Assembly (NCBI GenBank): GCA_001898145.1
Contig: MKSR01000040.1
Location: 186,001-250,000, forward strand
Length of the DNA stretch: 64,000 nt
Reading direction: 5' to 3'
DNA from: Dyadobacter sp. 50-39
GTDB lineage: Bacteria; Bacteroidota; Bacteroidia; Cytophagales; Spirosomataceae
Below, piece after piece: positions 18,201 through 27,600 of this stretch. Made by a program: the position numbers and the translations under genes. Positions within the stretch are counted from its first letter, which is position 1, and each line of letters opens with the position of its first letter. The notes beneath the pieces are model-generated. The model saw only the letters and a program-made list of their open reading frames with translations, was not told the origin of the DNA and ran no database searches.

Positions 18201-18510
18201 CCAGGAGATATTTGCCAAAGGCGACCTCGGCGATTCCATGTACATCATATACACCGGCCAGGTAGGCATTTACGACGGCCCGAAACAGCTTGCGTTGTTC
18301 GATAAGGGTGAGATTTTCGGTGAACTTGCATTGCTCGACACGGAGCCGCGGTCGGCAACGACGGTGGCCGAAACGGATACGCTCGTATTCCGGATCGACC
18401 AGGAAGATTTCTTTGAACTCATGGAAGAACGCGACGAAATCCTGCGCAATGTACTGCGTATCCTTTGCCAGCGTATCCGCGTGCAGAACGAGAAAATGCG
18501 TCAGTTATAA
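15238..18510 (+). CDS. Nucleotide-transporter-like (NTT/MFS) membrane protein fused to HEAT repeats and a cyclic-nucleotide-binding domain
   Basis: A 1090-residue fusion. Residues 1-415 hold about 12 membrane helices with the NTT-like signature DVRQSKRLFSVIGSGD and PVFLVLFQPLSTKTRLKG. Residues about 430-940 are alpha-helical HEAT-like repeats (EEVLNAIDWLARNK; SYENLLKACIHNGSQRVRNY). Residues about 955-1085 form a CRP-type cNMP-binding domain with the phosphate-binding cassette FGELALLDTEPRSATTVAE, whose Glu and Arg are the canonical cAMP phosphate and ribose contacts. It may be a membrane transporter or sensor gated by cAMP. The convergent operon encodes an adenylate cyclase, which supports that link. 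A stretch near residues 688-725 is encoded by very AT-rich DNA unlike the rest. Its stop overlaps the end of the HD gene by six bases. Confidence 0.82.
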   Translation: MIPFLSQNRFTKSINPQTILFFFHNFFTNVGTTLVYVSANVLLLENHPEYSLPLAYIAAALAVMASGKIYEYFEHHLLLKKLSLGTMMASLFMVVMVMGLLLIGHGVATAIAVMVGYRVIYLLINLEFWGLSALVFDVRQSKRLFSVIGSGDMPAKALGAVLAVLIHSPSVLAILLAISLVFFALAFYTQILTFRHTEIPNPHHARTRAAESGSRIIQKYFGGNKLLTSLCIGMVAIAATATWIEYHFFVNVKYKFHSQHDVIFFVGSLLTATYVISTFVKMLFSSKTVERFGIKLTLYLLPLTTIAISLGLLVSSYFRKDEPSLLVYYCIAYLLFELVRRTIFDPVFLVLFQPLSTKTRLKGHTLAKGLFEPLGMLIAGAMLWVIYTQHWSDISLTFDLSLLFALGALVVFRKTYRHYMQELKSAIGKRFIRSGELASPAEALPIITENLRSDRKEEVLNAIDWLARNKVSLFRKHADELLKSPFVQVRLKTLQTLSTLEKPELPGTFIQYIENEPDAACQVLAVRLACANGRLNDEQTARFLAHSDLDIVKGTIIGCCEAGKSLPLIHGTLQRLFGSEQENDQLAALDCLKVTGVSSYENLLKACIHNGSQRVRNYAIEVAATVGSPALLRDLRLVLTGTLTPATIHAMIHSGDLGIRIIEEWLRQDTTGDRIRTFIKMAEKGRHEFILQILFNLIKNIYQHKFLISLENIQNTKRKESEVQIEHIDSFTHIAALKALSHYTLTSDYKELIPEFVEKELVHAGQLLNGMDASENDVIWNDALEYELELTAQRLFYLFMMQYDKEAVQSAWKGIRHAGKEKRANSLELIESLLPRALYPSLHALFENISIQKKRDALRQYMGNIDPGLSLVTTILSQGERSFTTWTIALAADKCTITDTDLVHLEKLANHSSRLVREAVHAQYAILAQRPELKFSLRIPMKHAEPTQQISEMERVIVLKNTQLFAQTPENVLSSIAPIMKEVTYSDGQEIFAKGDLGDSMYIIYTGQVGIYDGPKQLALFDKGEIFGELALLDTEPRSATTVAETDTLVFRIDQEDFFELMEERDEILRNVLRILCQRIRVQNEKMRQL
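17298..17402 (+). other. AT-rich island inside the GC-rich transporter/HEAT/cNMP gene
   Basis: About 105 bases of roughly 20% G+C lie in frame inside a gene otherwise in the mid-50s. They encode a Leu/Ile/Asn/Lys-rich helical stretch (FILQILFNLIKNIYQHKF and following) in the HEAT region. There is no frame disruption and no repeat at the edges. Confidence 0.7.
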
Positions 18511-19092
18511 CGCCCGTGCGGTGTTTTTGAGTTGTAGGAGATGCCGTTGCTTGGCGGTATCCCGGCGCGTTTGCTGGGAGGAGGTCCAGTAGCAATGTGC
18601 TTCGAGGAATTTCACCTGCACCGCATCCCAGGCAGGAATGTCGTCAATCATATCCCGCGCCTTCAATTCCTCGAACAAAGTGGCCGCAATGCTCTCAAAA
18701 TCGTCGCGGCCGAGGTAGTCCAGATCCGCGTCGCAGATAATCCTTTCCAGTGCATTTTTAGGGCTCTGAGGGATCCTGGTAGCCATGATCATGCCGCATA
18801 TCGTATCAATTTGCGCCGTACTGTACCCGAACCCCGGCAAAACCGCACGCGCAAGCGTACAGCCGGCCTCCTCGTGGCCCTGGTAGGTGGCCATAAATCC
18901 GCTGTCGTGGTAGAATGCGGCTGTCCGAAGCAATGCGAGCGACTCGCCGTCGGTAATGCCTTCCAATGCCGCTATTTCCGCGGATGCCTGCACCACATCG
19001 AGGGTATGGTGGATTCCATGGTAAAAAAGCGTGCGGTCCAGCCTGCTTTCCAGCTGTCCGAGCACATATCGTTCCGCCTTTTCGATTTGCAT
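18505..19092 (-). CDS. HD-domain phosphohydrolase, last gene of the cyclase operon
   Basis: A 195-residue soluble protein with the HD-superfamily metal site: YHGIHHTLDVV (first His), AAFYHDSGF (the His-Asp pair) and ICDADLDYLG (final Asp). The family hydrolyses phosphoester bonds of nucleotides or cyclic nucleotides, or acts in stress-alarmone turnover. It starts two bases after the stop of the REC-adenylate cyclase and is the last gene of an apparent kinase-regulator-cyclase-HD operon, so a role in turning over the cyclase product is attractive but unproven. Its 3' end overlaps the convergent cNMP-binding transporter gene by six bases. Confidence 0.8.
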   Translation of the reverse strand: MQIEKAERYVLGQLESRLDRTLFYHGIHHTLDVVQASAEIAALEGITDGESLALLRTAAFYHDSGFMATYQGHEEAGCTLARAVLPGFGYSTAQIDTICGMIMATRIPQSPKNALERIICDADLDYLGRDDFESIAATLFEELKARDMIDDIPAWDAVQVKFLEAHCYWTSSQQTRRDTAKQRHLLQLKNTARAL

Positions 19093-19094
19093 AG

Positions 19095-20141
19095 CTATTC
19101 GAGCACTTCGTAGATCAGCACCGGGTTCGACTTGTTTTTCAGGTTAACTTCCCCGACCTGGCTGCATTTGAATGCCTCTTTCAGTTTTTCGTAGGCCGAA
19201 TCCGGCACCACCACCTGGCCCGGTTTGGCAATCGATTGAAGCCGCTGCGCCACATTCACCACGTCGCCGATCACCGTGTAATCCAGCCGTTTCAATGCCG
19301 CGGAACCGATGTTTCCCGAAACCATTTCCCCCGAGTTGATCCCGATCGAAACCTTGGGATAATAGCCGGATTGGTCCGACAGCTCCTCTTTAAATCCATT
19401 GATATGGTTACGCACTGCAAGCGAACATTCCACTGCACGGTCGAGGTGATACTCTCCCCGGAACACCGCCATGACTGCGTCGCCCATGAACTTGTCGACA
19501 TGCCCGGCCTGCGCGATGATTTCCTTCACCATTACATCGAAATACTTGTTGATCAGCTTCACGACGCGATCGGGCGGCTCCTTTTCGGAAATGGCCGTGA
19601 AACCGCACATATCCATGAAAACGACGGTTCCTTCGATATTTTCACTCGTCATAAGCGACTTTTCGAACGTCTCCTGCGTCATGAATTGCAGTACCGACGC
19701 GTCGACGTACATTCTCAGAATATCGTTTTCTCGTACCGCTTTCAGGGTGTCCTTCAATTGCGCCACGTATTGGAGTGTCTTCTCCATCGTCACTTCCAGG
19801 TCCCGGAAATCGATCGGTTTGGTCAAAAAATCGAATGCGCCGCGGTTCATGGCCGTTCGGATATTGTCCATATCGCCGTAAGCGGAAACGATCACCGATT
19901 TGAGGATCGGGCTCATCTCGCCGAGCCTGACGAGCAGCGTCAGCCCATCCATTTCGGGCATATTGATATCGCTCAAAACCATATCCACGTCGGGATGCTC
20001 CGCCAGCATTTCGAGCGCTTGCAGGCCGTTTTCAGCAAACACAAATTCATATTGCTGTTCGCGGATCTGGCGCCGGAACTTCTGCTTGATGAGCAGTTGC
20101 AGGTCGGCCTCGTCGTCCACTACGAGTATTTTGGCTTTCAT
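19095..20141 (-). CDS. Response-regulator adenylate cyclase (REC + class III cyclase)
   Basis: A 348-residue protein. Residues 3-125 are a receiver domain ([10 protein letters not shown]; phospho-acceptor Asp in [13 protein letters not shown]; Lys in FLTKPID). After a helical linker comes a class III cyclase domain (about 170-345): metal Asp in [13 protein letters not shown], substrate Lys and second metal Asp in [12 protein letters not shown], adenine-contact Asp in RLDYTVIGD, and Asn/Arg of VNVAQRLQ. All catalytic positions appear intact and the Lys/Asp pair predicts ATP rather than GTP. It should make cAMP when phosphorylated by the kinase encoded upstream. The ATG overlaps the stop of the upstream response regulator (ATGA), a sign of coupling. 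A longer open frame reaching 20312 is only the out-of-frame reading of that regulator. Confidence 0.9.
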   Translation of the reverse strand: MKAKILVVDDEADLQLLIKQKFRRQIREQQYEFVFAENGLQALEMLAEHPDVDMVLSDINMPEMDGLTLLVRLGEMSPILKSVIVSAYGDMDNIRTAMNRGAFDFLTKPIDFRDLEVTMEKTLQYVAQLKDTLKAVRENDILRMYVDASVLQFMTQETFEKSLMTSENIEGTVVFMDMCGFTAISEKEPPDRVVKLINKYFDVMVKEIIAQAGHVDKFMGDAVMAVFRGEYHLDRAVECSLAVRNHINGFKEELSDQSGYYPKVSIGINSGEMVSGNIGSAALKRLDYTVIGDVVNVAQRLQSIAKPGQVVVPDSAYEKLKEAFKCSQVGEVNLKNKSNPVLIYEVLE

Positions 20142-20508
20142 AACAGGAGTAGTTTCTCTTTTAATTCGTTGAAGTTGACCGGCTTGGTCAGGAAGTCGTC
20201 GGCCCCGAGCTGCATGGCCTGATCGTGGTTGGCAGCGTCGCCATAGGCGGTGATCATCATCACCTGCGGCGGGGCGGCGGGATGGTCGGACGGATACGTT
20301 TGAGCAGCTCAATGCCGCTCATACCCGGCATATTGATGTCCGAAAGGATCATTACCACCTCGGAAGGATGGTCTTGCATATATGCCAGGGCCTCCTCGCC
20401 GGAAAAGGCGAACGAGAACTCGAACTGCCCGGCGCGGATTTCGCGGCGGAATTTCTGTTCGAAAAGCGATTTGACGTCTTCCTCGTCGTCTACAACCAGT
20501 ATTTTCAT
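20138..20508 (-). pseudogene. Single-domain response regulator interrupted by a frameshift
   Basis: From the ATG at 20508 the frame encodes [12 protein letters not shown], the Asp of [12 protein letters not shown] and [10 protein letters not shown], then runs into a stop at 20260, too early for a receiver domain. One base further on, the neighbouring frame continues seamlessly as VMMITAYGD, then [14 protein letters not shown] with the conserved Thr and Lys, and ends in a TGA that overlaps the cyclase ATG. The total of 371 bases is one short of 124 codons, so a single-base deletion near the G-rich run at 20266-20282 explains it. It may be a sequencing or assembly error, a recent null mutation, or less likely a programmed frameshift. 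The restored protein would be 123 residues, a CheY-like partner of the kinase. Confidence 0.85.
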
Positions 20509-20524
20509 ATTTGGATAGGGTTCA

Positions 20525-21886
20525 TCAGGCCACGGGGATCGTAATTCGGAACTCCGTTTTTTCGCCATCCACGGTATCCACTTCCAGCACACCTCCGTGG
20601 CCGTTAGTGATGATATCGTAGCTCATCGAAAGCCCGAGGCCTGTGCCCTGGCCGGTCGGCTTGGTGGTGAAAAAGGGCTGGAAAATCTTCGCTTTTACGT
20701 GTTCCGGCATGCCGGTCCCGTTATCTGAAACCCTGATATATAGTTTGTTATCAAATTTCTTTGTACTGATCTTAACCTCTGGTTTATAGTCGCCAAGCTG
20801 GCCTGTCTCGGTCAACTTTCGCTTCTTCTCCGCAACCGCATAGAATGCGTTGGTGAACAGATTAAGAAAAACACGGCCAAGGTCTTGCGGGAGCACCTTG
20901 ACAGTGCCGATGGAAGCATCGAAATCGGTCGTCAGCGCGGCATTAAACTCCTTGTCCTTCGCACGCAGGCCATGGTACGCCAGGCGCATGTATTCGTCGG
21001 CGAGTGCATTCACGTCCACAGGCTCCTTCTCGCCCGACGACGCCCGCGAATGTTGGAGCATTCCCTTCACGATCGAATCGGCGCGTTTACCGTGGTGCGT
21101 GATTTTTTGCTGGTTCTGGCTCAGATCGCCGATAATGCCTTTAATATAATCCTTGTCATCGTCACCGATACTGGTCTTGTCGATCTCCTCTTCCAGTTCC
21201 TGGCATAGCTCTACGGAGACCTCCGAGAAATTGTTGACAAAGTTCAGCGGGTTCTGGATCTCGTGCGCGATGCCCGCTGTGAGCTCGCCCAGGGACGCCA
21301 TTTTTTCGCTCTGTATCAATTGGTTCTGGGTTGCCCTCAGTTCTTCGATGGCCTTTTGAAGCTCTTCTTTCTGCCGGGTCAATTCTTGCGTGCGTTCGGC
21401 CACCAGGTATTCCAGCGATTGTTTCTGCTCTCTGGCGATCTCCTCGTCACGCAGGCGGTCGCGCCGTTCCTGCGCGAGCACTTTTTGCTGCTTCCTGGCA
21501 TAAAACCATATCACAAAACAGAAAATCCACGCAAACAGAATGGCCATGCCGAAAATCTCGTCATAGCTTTTGTGAAATTTTGGAAAAATCAGTTCGAAAG
21601 TATCGCTCACTATGGATACGCCTACGAACGGAACAACGGATTGGTAAGCGGAGCGAAAAGATTTGAAATCGTCTTCCTTGTGAAAAAACCACAGCAACCC
21701 GAGCAGTGAAAGGTTCCAAACCCAGGTAAACATCTCCGGCTGCTTCGCGATATAGTAGATTGCCAGCAGGGCAAACACGTAAAAGCGCGCATATTTAAAA
21801 AAGTTGGCCCATTTTGGCAGCTTGTCGGTATGCAGCATGGCCTGCTGGGCAAATTGGACGAGAAAGAAGGCTACGATAAAATGCAT
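20525..21886 (-). CDS. Membrane-bound sensor histidine kinase of the cyclase operon
   Basis: A 453-residue protein. About three to four membrane segments occupy residues 1-140 without a sizeable periplasmic domain. A coiled coil follows (about 145-205; [20 protein letters not shown]), then a dimerisation/phosphoacceptor helix with [13 protein letters not shown] (His near 215), and an ATPase domain (about 300-450) with N box [13 protein letters not shown]1 VSDNGTGMP and G2 [14 protein letters not shown]. It heads the minus-strand unit kinase - response regulator - REC-cyclase - HD, with 16 bases to the next gene. It probably phosphorylates one or both receiver domains. The stimulus is unknown; the compact membrane part suggests a membrane-internal or intracellular cue. 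Confidence 0.92.
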   Translation of the reverse strand: MHFIVAFFLVQFAQQAMLHTDKLPKWANFFKYARFYVFALLAIYYIAKQPEMFTWVWNLSLLGLLWFFHKEDDFKSFRSAYQSVVPFVGVSIVSDTFELIFPKFHKSYDEIFGMAILFAWIFCFVIWFYARKQQKVLAQERRDRLRDEEIAREQKQSLEYLVAERTQELTRQKEELQKAIEELRATQNQLIQSEKMASLGELTAGIAHEIQNPLNFVNNFSEVSVELCQELEEEIDKTSIGDDDKDYIKGIIGDLSQNQQKITHHGKRADSIVKGMLQHSRASSGEKEPVDVNALADEYMRLAYHGLRAKDKEFNAALTTDFDASIGTVKVLPQDLGRVFLNLFTNAFYAVAEKKRKLTETGQLGDYKPEVKISTKKFDNKLYIRVSDNGTGMPEHVKAKIFQPFFTTKPTGQGTGLGLSMSYDIITNGHGGVLEVDTVDGEKTEFRITIPVA

Positions 21887-22070
21887 CTAGGTGACCCGTA
21901 TAAACTTGTTCGTTGGCAAAACGCCCCGTTGAACCGGCAAAGTAGCTATTTTCCCCCGCAAAATCAGTCCTGATAGCCGGACACGCACATTTGCGCTCCC
22001 TCTAATTTATTTCTAACCGATTTTTAATGCAATTATAAAACAGTTTTAATACCATTTTTAGCACGACTGA

Positions 22071-22078
22071 GAACCTTT
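22071..22078 (+). promoter_or_regulatory. Candidate -7 element of the metal efflux operon
   Basis: AACCTTTG differs from the Bacteroidota TAnnTTTG element at one base and lies 28 bases before the TolC-family ATG. No clear -33 TTG was found at the usual distance. Confidence 0.35.
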
Positions 22079-22106
22079 GCCCACAGGTAATTCAAACTAA
22101 ACGAAC

Positions 22107-23363
22107 ATGTGCTATCCAGTTCTAAAGCGGGTTCTCATCCTGACGATGGTGGGAATGGCGTCGGTAAGGGCCCAGACAACCTACAATTTGCAGCAAGCCC
22201 TGCAGACGGCAAAATCCAATAACCCCATTCTGAAACGCGAGCAATTCAATGTCGATATCTCGCAGGCAGACATCACCACGGCGCAGCTCCGCCCCAATGT
22301 AATCCTGAACAACCAGTCGTTGCAGCTCGTGCAACCTTCCAAGTTTCCCGAAAACACCGGCTGGGCGAACAGTGCCAACCGGCAGGTTTGGTGGCAGGTT
22401 ACCAAGCCCTTTCAGTTGCCTGTGCAGAGGGCGAACAAGATTAATTTCGCACAGCAAAATGTCAGACTTACCCAAAAGCAATTTGCCGACACGGAACGTC
22501 ATCTTTTTCAGACAGTTGCGCAGAAATGGCTGGATGTCTGGGCCGCCCGTAAGCAGCTCGATTTATTGGGTACTGCCAAGGCCAACATCGATTCGCTGGC
22601 CAATATCAACCGCCTGCGCCTGAAAAATCAGGTGATCACCACCACCGACCTGGCGCGGACGGAACTTCTGGCCAACCAGTACGATATTCAGCTCAAATCC
22701 GCATCGCAGGAATACCGCAACCAGCTTTCGAACCTGAAATTCCTCATGGGCGTGCAGGATTCGATCCAGATCGATACCACCGACCGGTTTGCCTTCGCCT
22801 TCCCCGACCAGATGGATGCCATCGTACAGGAAGCCCTGCAAAACCGCACGGATATCCAGGCCATCAAATCGACGATGGACGTGGCCGACGCGAATATCAA
22901 ACTGCAAAAGTCGAGCGCATTGCCGGTACCGGAACTGGGCCTCATTTACAACCCGCAGAACAAGGCCAACTACATGGGCGTGTACGGCACCATCGAAATC
23001 CCCATCTTTTCGAGAAACCAGGGTGAAATCAAAAAGTCACAGGTCCTGAAACAACAGGCCGAGCAGGATTTGCGCGCTACCGAGTCGCAGGCGCAGACCG
23101 AGATCCTGACTGCCTACAAAGGCTACATCACCCACAAGCAGAACTTACAGAATTTCAATCAGTTGCTAACTCAATCCCAAACGATCCTGAACAGTGTTAA
23201 ATATTCTTACCTCCGTGGCGGTACGACCATTATCGACTTCCTGGAAGCCCAGCGCAGCTGGCTCGATACGCAGCAGCAGTATTATGACGTCCTCGGGCAA
23301 TACCGCCAGAGCTACATCGACCTCCTTTACGCATCCGGAATGATCAATCAAATCGCTCAATAA
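22107..23363 (+). CDS. TolC family outer-membrane efflux protein (CusC/CzcC-like)
   Basis: A 418-residue protein with a signal peptide (about 1-22, ending SVRAQ) and two TolC-type helical repeats (YNLQQALQTAKSNNPILKRE; NIDSLANINRLRLKNQ; YKGYITHKQNLQNFNQLLTQ; YSYLRGGTTIIDFLEAQRSW; YRQSYIDLLYASG). It forms the outer-membrane exit duct of the RND pump encoded downstream. The adaptor gene begins two bases after its stop, so the four genes from here to 27836 form an operon with gaps of 2, 12 and 1 bases. The length is typical of metal-efflux TolC proteins. Confidence 0.92.
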   Translation: MCYPVLKRVLILTMVGMASVRAQTTYNLQQALQTAKSNNPILKREQFNVDISQADITTAQLRPNVILNNQSLQLVQPSKFPENTGWANSANRQVWWQVTKPFQLPVQRANKINFAQQNVRLTQKQFADTERHLFQTVAQKWLDVWAARKQLDLLGTAKANIDSLANINRLRLKNQVITTTDLARTELLANQYDIQLKSASQEYRNQLSNLKFLMGVQDSIQIDTTDRFAFAFPDQMDAIVQEALQNRTDIQAIKSTMDVADANIKLQKSSALPVPELGLIYNPQNKANYMGVYGTIEIPIFSRNQGEIKKSQVLKQQAEQDLRATESQAQTEILTAYKGYITHKQNLQNFNQLLTQSQTILNSVKYSYLRGGTTIIDFLEAQRSWLDTQQQYYDVLGQYRQSYIDLLYASGMINQIAQ

Positions 23364-23365
23364 TC

Positions 23366-24376
23366 ATGAAGAACATACTCGTTTGCACCTGCCTGGCCAT
23401 GACATTGATGGCGGGTTGCAAGAACAAAGCCGCTAACAAGCCCGTACAGGACAACTCCACGCCGGTCGTGAATGCGTCGGGCACCAAAATATCCTTTCCA
23501 CTGGCCGAAAGCGCGAATTTTTTCCAGACCGAGAAGATTTCCAGCTCCTCGCTGATGGCGAATGTAACCGCCCCGGCGAAGGTGTCGGCCACGGTACTGC
23601 GCTCCGATGAAGGTGCTTCGGGCAATATCGTACTGTTCGATAACCCTGAACTGGCGGGTAACTATACCCAGCTTTTGCAGCACCTGACGATGATCAACCA
23701 GATCCAGAATATCAATATCCGCCAGCGCAGGACCGAACTGGCGCGTATGAAGGATTTGCAGGAGCACGGCGCGGCCACAGGCAAGGATTTGCTGGAATCG
23801 CAGACCGCTTTGTCCATGGAAGAGACCAACCTCATCAACGAGCGCGCCGCCATTATCGAGCATGAAACCAAACTAAAAGCCGGTGGTTTCGAACCCAAAC
23901 AGCTTCGCAACGCGCCCGCCGGCACTGCGTACATCATTTGCGACGTGCCCGAGAGCGACATCAGCCAGGTGAAAAAAGGAAGCAAGTGTACCATTCAGTT
24001 CACCGCATTCCCGAACGAGGATTTCACCGGGACGATCGACGACATTGCCGATCTGGTGGACCAGACTACCCGGATGATCAAGCTGCGCGTGAGCATCAAC
24101 AACTCCAACGGCAAGCTGAAAGCCGGGATGTTCGGAACGGTAGCATTCGGTTTGAGCGAAGGTAAAAAACTCAGTATCAGCAAGGATGCGATGGTAACCG
24201 TTCAAGGCCGCAATTATGTGTTCCTTAAAACTGCGCCGCAGGTATTCGAGCGCCGCGAGGTGAATATCGGCGACCAGATCGGCGACCGCATTGTAGCTTT
24301 CTCCGGCCTGAAAGACGGCGAAGAAGTGGTGACCAAGGGCGTCATGCAACTCAAAGGTTTATCGTTTGGCTATTAA
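23366..24376 (+). CDS. RND efflux periplasmic adaptor (CusB/CzcB/HlyD-like lipoprotein)
   Basis: A 336-residue membrane-fusion protein with a lipoprotein signal: MKNILVCTCLAMTLMAGC, the cysteine lying at residue 18. The body has the short coiled hairpin (about 105-165; NIRQRRTELARMKDLQEHG, GKDLLESQTALSMEETN), then the barrel domain IICDVPESDISQVKKGSKC with FTGTIDDIADLVDQTTRMIK and a C-terminal membrane-proximal domain (VFERREVNIGDQIGD). It bridges the inner-membrane pump and the TolC-family duct. It is shorter than CzcB or CusB and lacks an obvious N-terminal Met/His-rich metal-binding segment. Confidence 0.92.
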   Translation: MKNILVCTCLAMTLMAGCKNKAANKPVQDNSTPVVNASGTKISFPLAESANFFQTEKISSSSLMANVTAPAKVSATVLRSDEGASGNIVLFDNPELAGNYTQLLQHLTMINQIQNINIRQRRTELARMKDLQEHGAATGKDLLESQTALSMEETNLINERAAIIEHETKLKAGGFEPKQLRNAPAGTAYIICDVPESDISQVKKGSKCTIQFTAFPNEDFTGTIDDIADLVDQTTRMIKLRVSINNSNGKLKAGMFGTVAFGLSEGKKLSISKDAMVTVQGRNYVFLKTAPQVFERREVNIGDQIGDRIVAFSGLKDGEEVVTKGVMQLKGLSFGY

Positions 24377-24388
24377 CCCTCCACGGAT

Positions 24389-24688
24389 ATGCTTCAAGCC
24401 CAGATCTTTATCAGTGCAGACCACTGGAAGGACGGAGTACCGCTATTTGAATACATTATGCAGTTTCTGGTGAGACAGAAAGTGCAGGGAGCGACAGTGT
24501 ACCGCGGCCGGCTCGGCTTCGACGGCAAGCACCTGAGCCGCCCCAACGACCTGTTCAGTTTCGACGAAACACCCATGGTCATTTCCTTCATAGACGAGGA
24601 AGAAAAAGTTAAATCCGCATTGACATTGCTCCGGAAAGAGGTGAAAAGCGGGTTTATAGTCACCAACCATGTAGACAAGTGGATTTAA
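24389..24688 (+). CDS. DUF190 family small protein of the metal efflux operon
   Basis: A 99-residue soluble protein fitting DUF190: an alpha/beta fold resembling PII-like regulators (LFEYIMQFLVRQKVQGATVY; RGRLGFDGKHLSR; PMVISFIDEEEKVKSALTLL). It sits between the adaptor and pump genes, with one base to the pump start. DUF190 genes are often found with fluoride or metal transport genes; the biochemical role is not established. The position suggests a cytoplasmic regulator of pump activity or expression, which is inference. Confidence 0.85.
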   Translation: MLQAQIFISADHWKDGVPLFEYIMQFLVRQKVQGATVYRGRLGFDGKHLSRPNDLFSFDETPMVISFIDEEEKVKSALTLLRKEVKSGFIVTNHVDKWI

Positions 24689-24689
24689 A

Positions 24690-27600
24690 ATGATCAAGAA
24701 CCTGCTTTTTTTCAGCCTTCGCAACCGGTGGGTTGTGATCGCTGTGAGCGTAGTGCTGATGGGCGCCGGCTACTGGTGCTTCACACAGCTCAAAATCGAG
24801 GCTTACCCCGATATCGCCGATACCAATGTGATTGTTGTAGCCCAGTACCCGGGCCGTGCCGCCGAGGAAGTGGAGCAGCAAGTGACCGTTCCCATTGAAA
24901 GGGCCCTGCAAAACACCCCTAACGTGCTCGACAGACGCAGCCGGACGATCTTCGGGTTATCCGTAGTCCAGCTGACGTTCAAAGACGGCACAGACGATTA
25001 TTTCGCCCGTCAGCAAGTTACCGAACGGCTCGCATCCGCCGAGCTGCCGGATGGCGTGGCGCCCGAGCTTGCGCCCTTGTCCACTGCCGTGGGCGAAATC
25101 CTTCGCTATGTGGTGGAAGCACCGTCCAGTTACAGCCCTACCCAGCTGCGCGATTTGCAGGATTGGGTGATCAAGCCTGCATTGCTGCAAGTCCCGGGCA
25201 TTGCCGATGTGACCACTTTTGGCGGGCCTTTGAAGCAATTCCACATCATTACTTCGCCCGAAAAGCTTGTCAAATACGGCCTTTCGATGCAGAACGTGAT
25301 CGACGCCATCAATGCCAACAACCAGAATACCGGTGGTAACGTGATTGCGCGCGGCGGCCAGGGCTTTGCGATCCGCGGGCTCGGAGCGATCAAAAATGAG
25401 CTGGACATTCAGAATATTGTGCTGAAATCTGAGAATGGCGTGCCTGTATTTGTGCGGGATGTCGCCACAGTGGAAATTACGCCGCCTCCGCCAAGCGGGG
25501 TGATGGGGTACACGATCACTGCGGATAAAGTGGATGTCAGCAGCGGCGTAGAAGGCATTATCCTGCTTCGCCGTTACGAAAACCCCAGCGAGGTTTTGAA
25601 AGTATTGAAAGAGCGCATTGCAGACCTCGAAGCCAGCGAGCTGCCGGAAGGCGTGCATTTGAAACCGCTCTACGACCGCAGCTTCCTGATCGACCATTCG
25701 CTGGAAACCGTGGCGCACACGCTGTTTGAAGGGATTTCGATCGTAGTCATCCTGCTGATCTTTTTCCTGGGCAGCATTCGCAGCGCATTGGTAGTAGCGC
25801 TTACCATTCCATTCTCGCTCTTGTTTGCGTTTATATTAATGCGTTTGACCGGCATCCCCGCCAACCTGCTTTCGCTGGGAGCGATCGACTTTGGTATTAT
25901 TGTGGACGGCGCGTGTGTGATGGCCGAGCATTTGATTCGAAAATATCGCACAGCCAGTCCCGAAGAAAAACAGCAGGGCATTGTTAAAATTACATTGCTT
26001 TCGGCGCAGGAAGTGGGCCGCGAGATTTTCTTCTCGGTTACGATCATCATCCTCGCATACATGCCTATCCTGCTCATGACGCGCGTGGAAGGCAAACTCT
26101 TCTCCCCGATGGCGCTAACGCTCGCTTTTGCCGTGATCGGTTCCATGCTGGCCGCGCTGACGTTCATTCCCGTGCTCATTTCATTTGCCTACAAAAAAGC
26201 GTTGGCCGATCCCGACAAGCCGATGAAAGAACACAAGAATTTTGTACTGGATTTCCTCACAAACTCTTATTCCAAAGCATTGGGCAGGTTTTTAAAGAAT
26301 TACAAAACGACTGTGCTTGTCGGTTTCAGCGTGGTGACGATGCTGGTTCTGTTCGGGATCAAACTGGGAACCGAATTCCTGCCTACGCTCGATGAAGGCT
26401 CGATATTCCTGCGCGGCAACTTCCCTGCGGGCATTACCATCCAGGAAAATGCCAGCTATGCACCCAAAATCCGCAAGATTATCGCCAAATACCCGCAGAT
26501 ATCGTTCGTGATCACCCAAACAGGCCGCAACGACGACGGTACCGACCCATTCCCGGCCAACCGTAACGAAATTCTGGTCGGCTTGAAGGATTACGACCTT
26601 TGGAGCCACACCATCACCAAAAAAGAATTAGTTGAAAAGATCAAAGCCGACCTGCAGGCCCAGCTCCCGGCCGTTGCATTCTCTTCCGGCCAGCCTATCA
26701 TCGACCAGGTGATGGAGATCGTAACCGGTAGCGCGGCCGATTTGGCAGTATCGGTAGTAGGCGACGATTTGAATATGATGCGCAAAAAAGCCGAGGCCAT
26801 TGCCAAGATAGTGAAAGCTACGCCCGGTGCTGACAATGTCAACATCGAACAGGAAGGCCCGCAGGAACAGCTTGCGATCAACATCAATCGCCAGGCTGCG
26901 GCCCGGTTCGGCATCAACGTGGCCGATATCCAGAACATGATCGAAGCGGCCATTGGCGGCAAGACCATCTCGACGCTTTACGACGGCACCAAACGGTACG
27001 ACATCGTGATCCGCTTCCTGCCCAAATACCGCAACTCCATCGACGCGATCAAGAGCGTGCAGGTGCCTTCGCTTACGGGTGCGCTCATACCTATGAGCCA
27101 GCTGGCAGACATCCATTTCATTGAAGGTCAGACCAATATCTACCGCTACGGCAGCAAGCGAATGGTCACCGTACGCACCAACATCCGCGGCCGCGATCAG
27201 GGTGGATTTGTAAAAGAATTGCAGAAAAAACTCAATGCGCAGGTCCATGTGCCAAAGGGTTATAGCATTATCTATGGCGGTCAGTACGAAAACCTCGAAC
27301 GCGCGGGTAAACAGCTGGCATTCACCATTCCGCTCACCATCGTGATGGTGTTCCTGTTCCTGTTTATGTTGTTTAAAAACCTGCCGCACACGATGGTGAC
27401 GATGAGTTGTATCCTCTTTGCGCTCGGCGGCGGCATTGTGGCATTGCTGATGCGCGGGTACTATTTCAACGTCTCTGCCGGTGTAGGCTTTGTGAGCATA
27501 TTCGGTATTTCGGTCATGGCCGGCGTGCTGCTCGTCTCCGCGCTGAACCGCACGGCACAGGCGAGCGAAAACGACCTGGAAACCCGTGTGCTGGAAGCCT

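Noticed and set aside
20142-20312. Extra N-terminal 57 residues for the REC-adenylate cyclase
   Set aside because: They are the out-of-frame reading of the response regulator; the receiver starts at the ATG at 20141.
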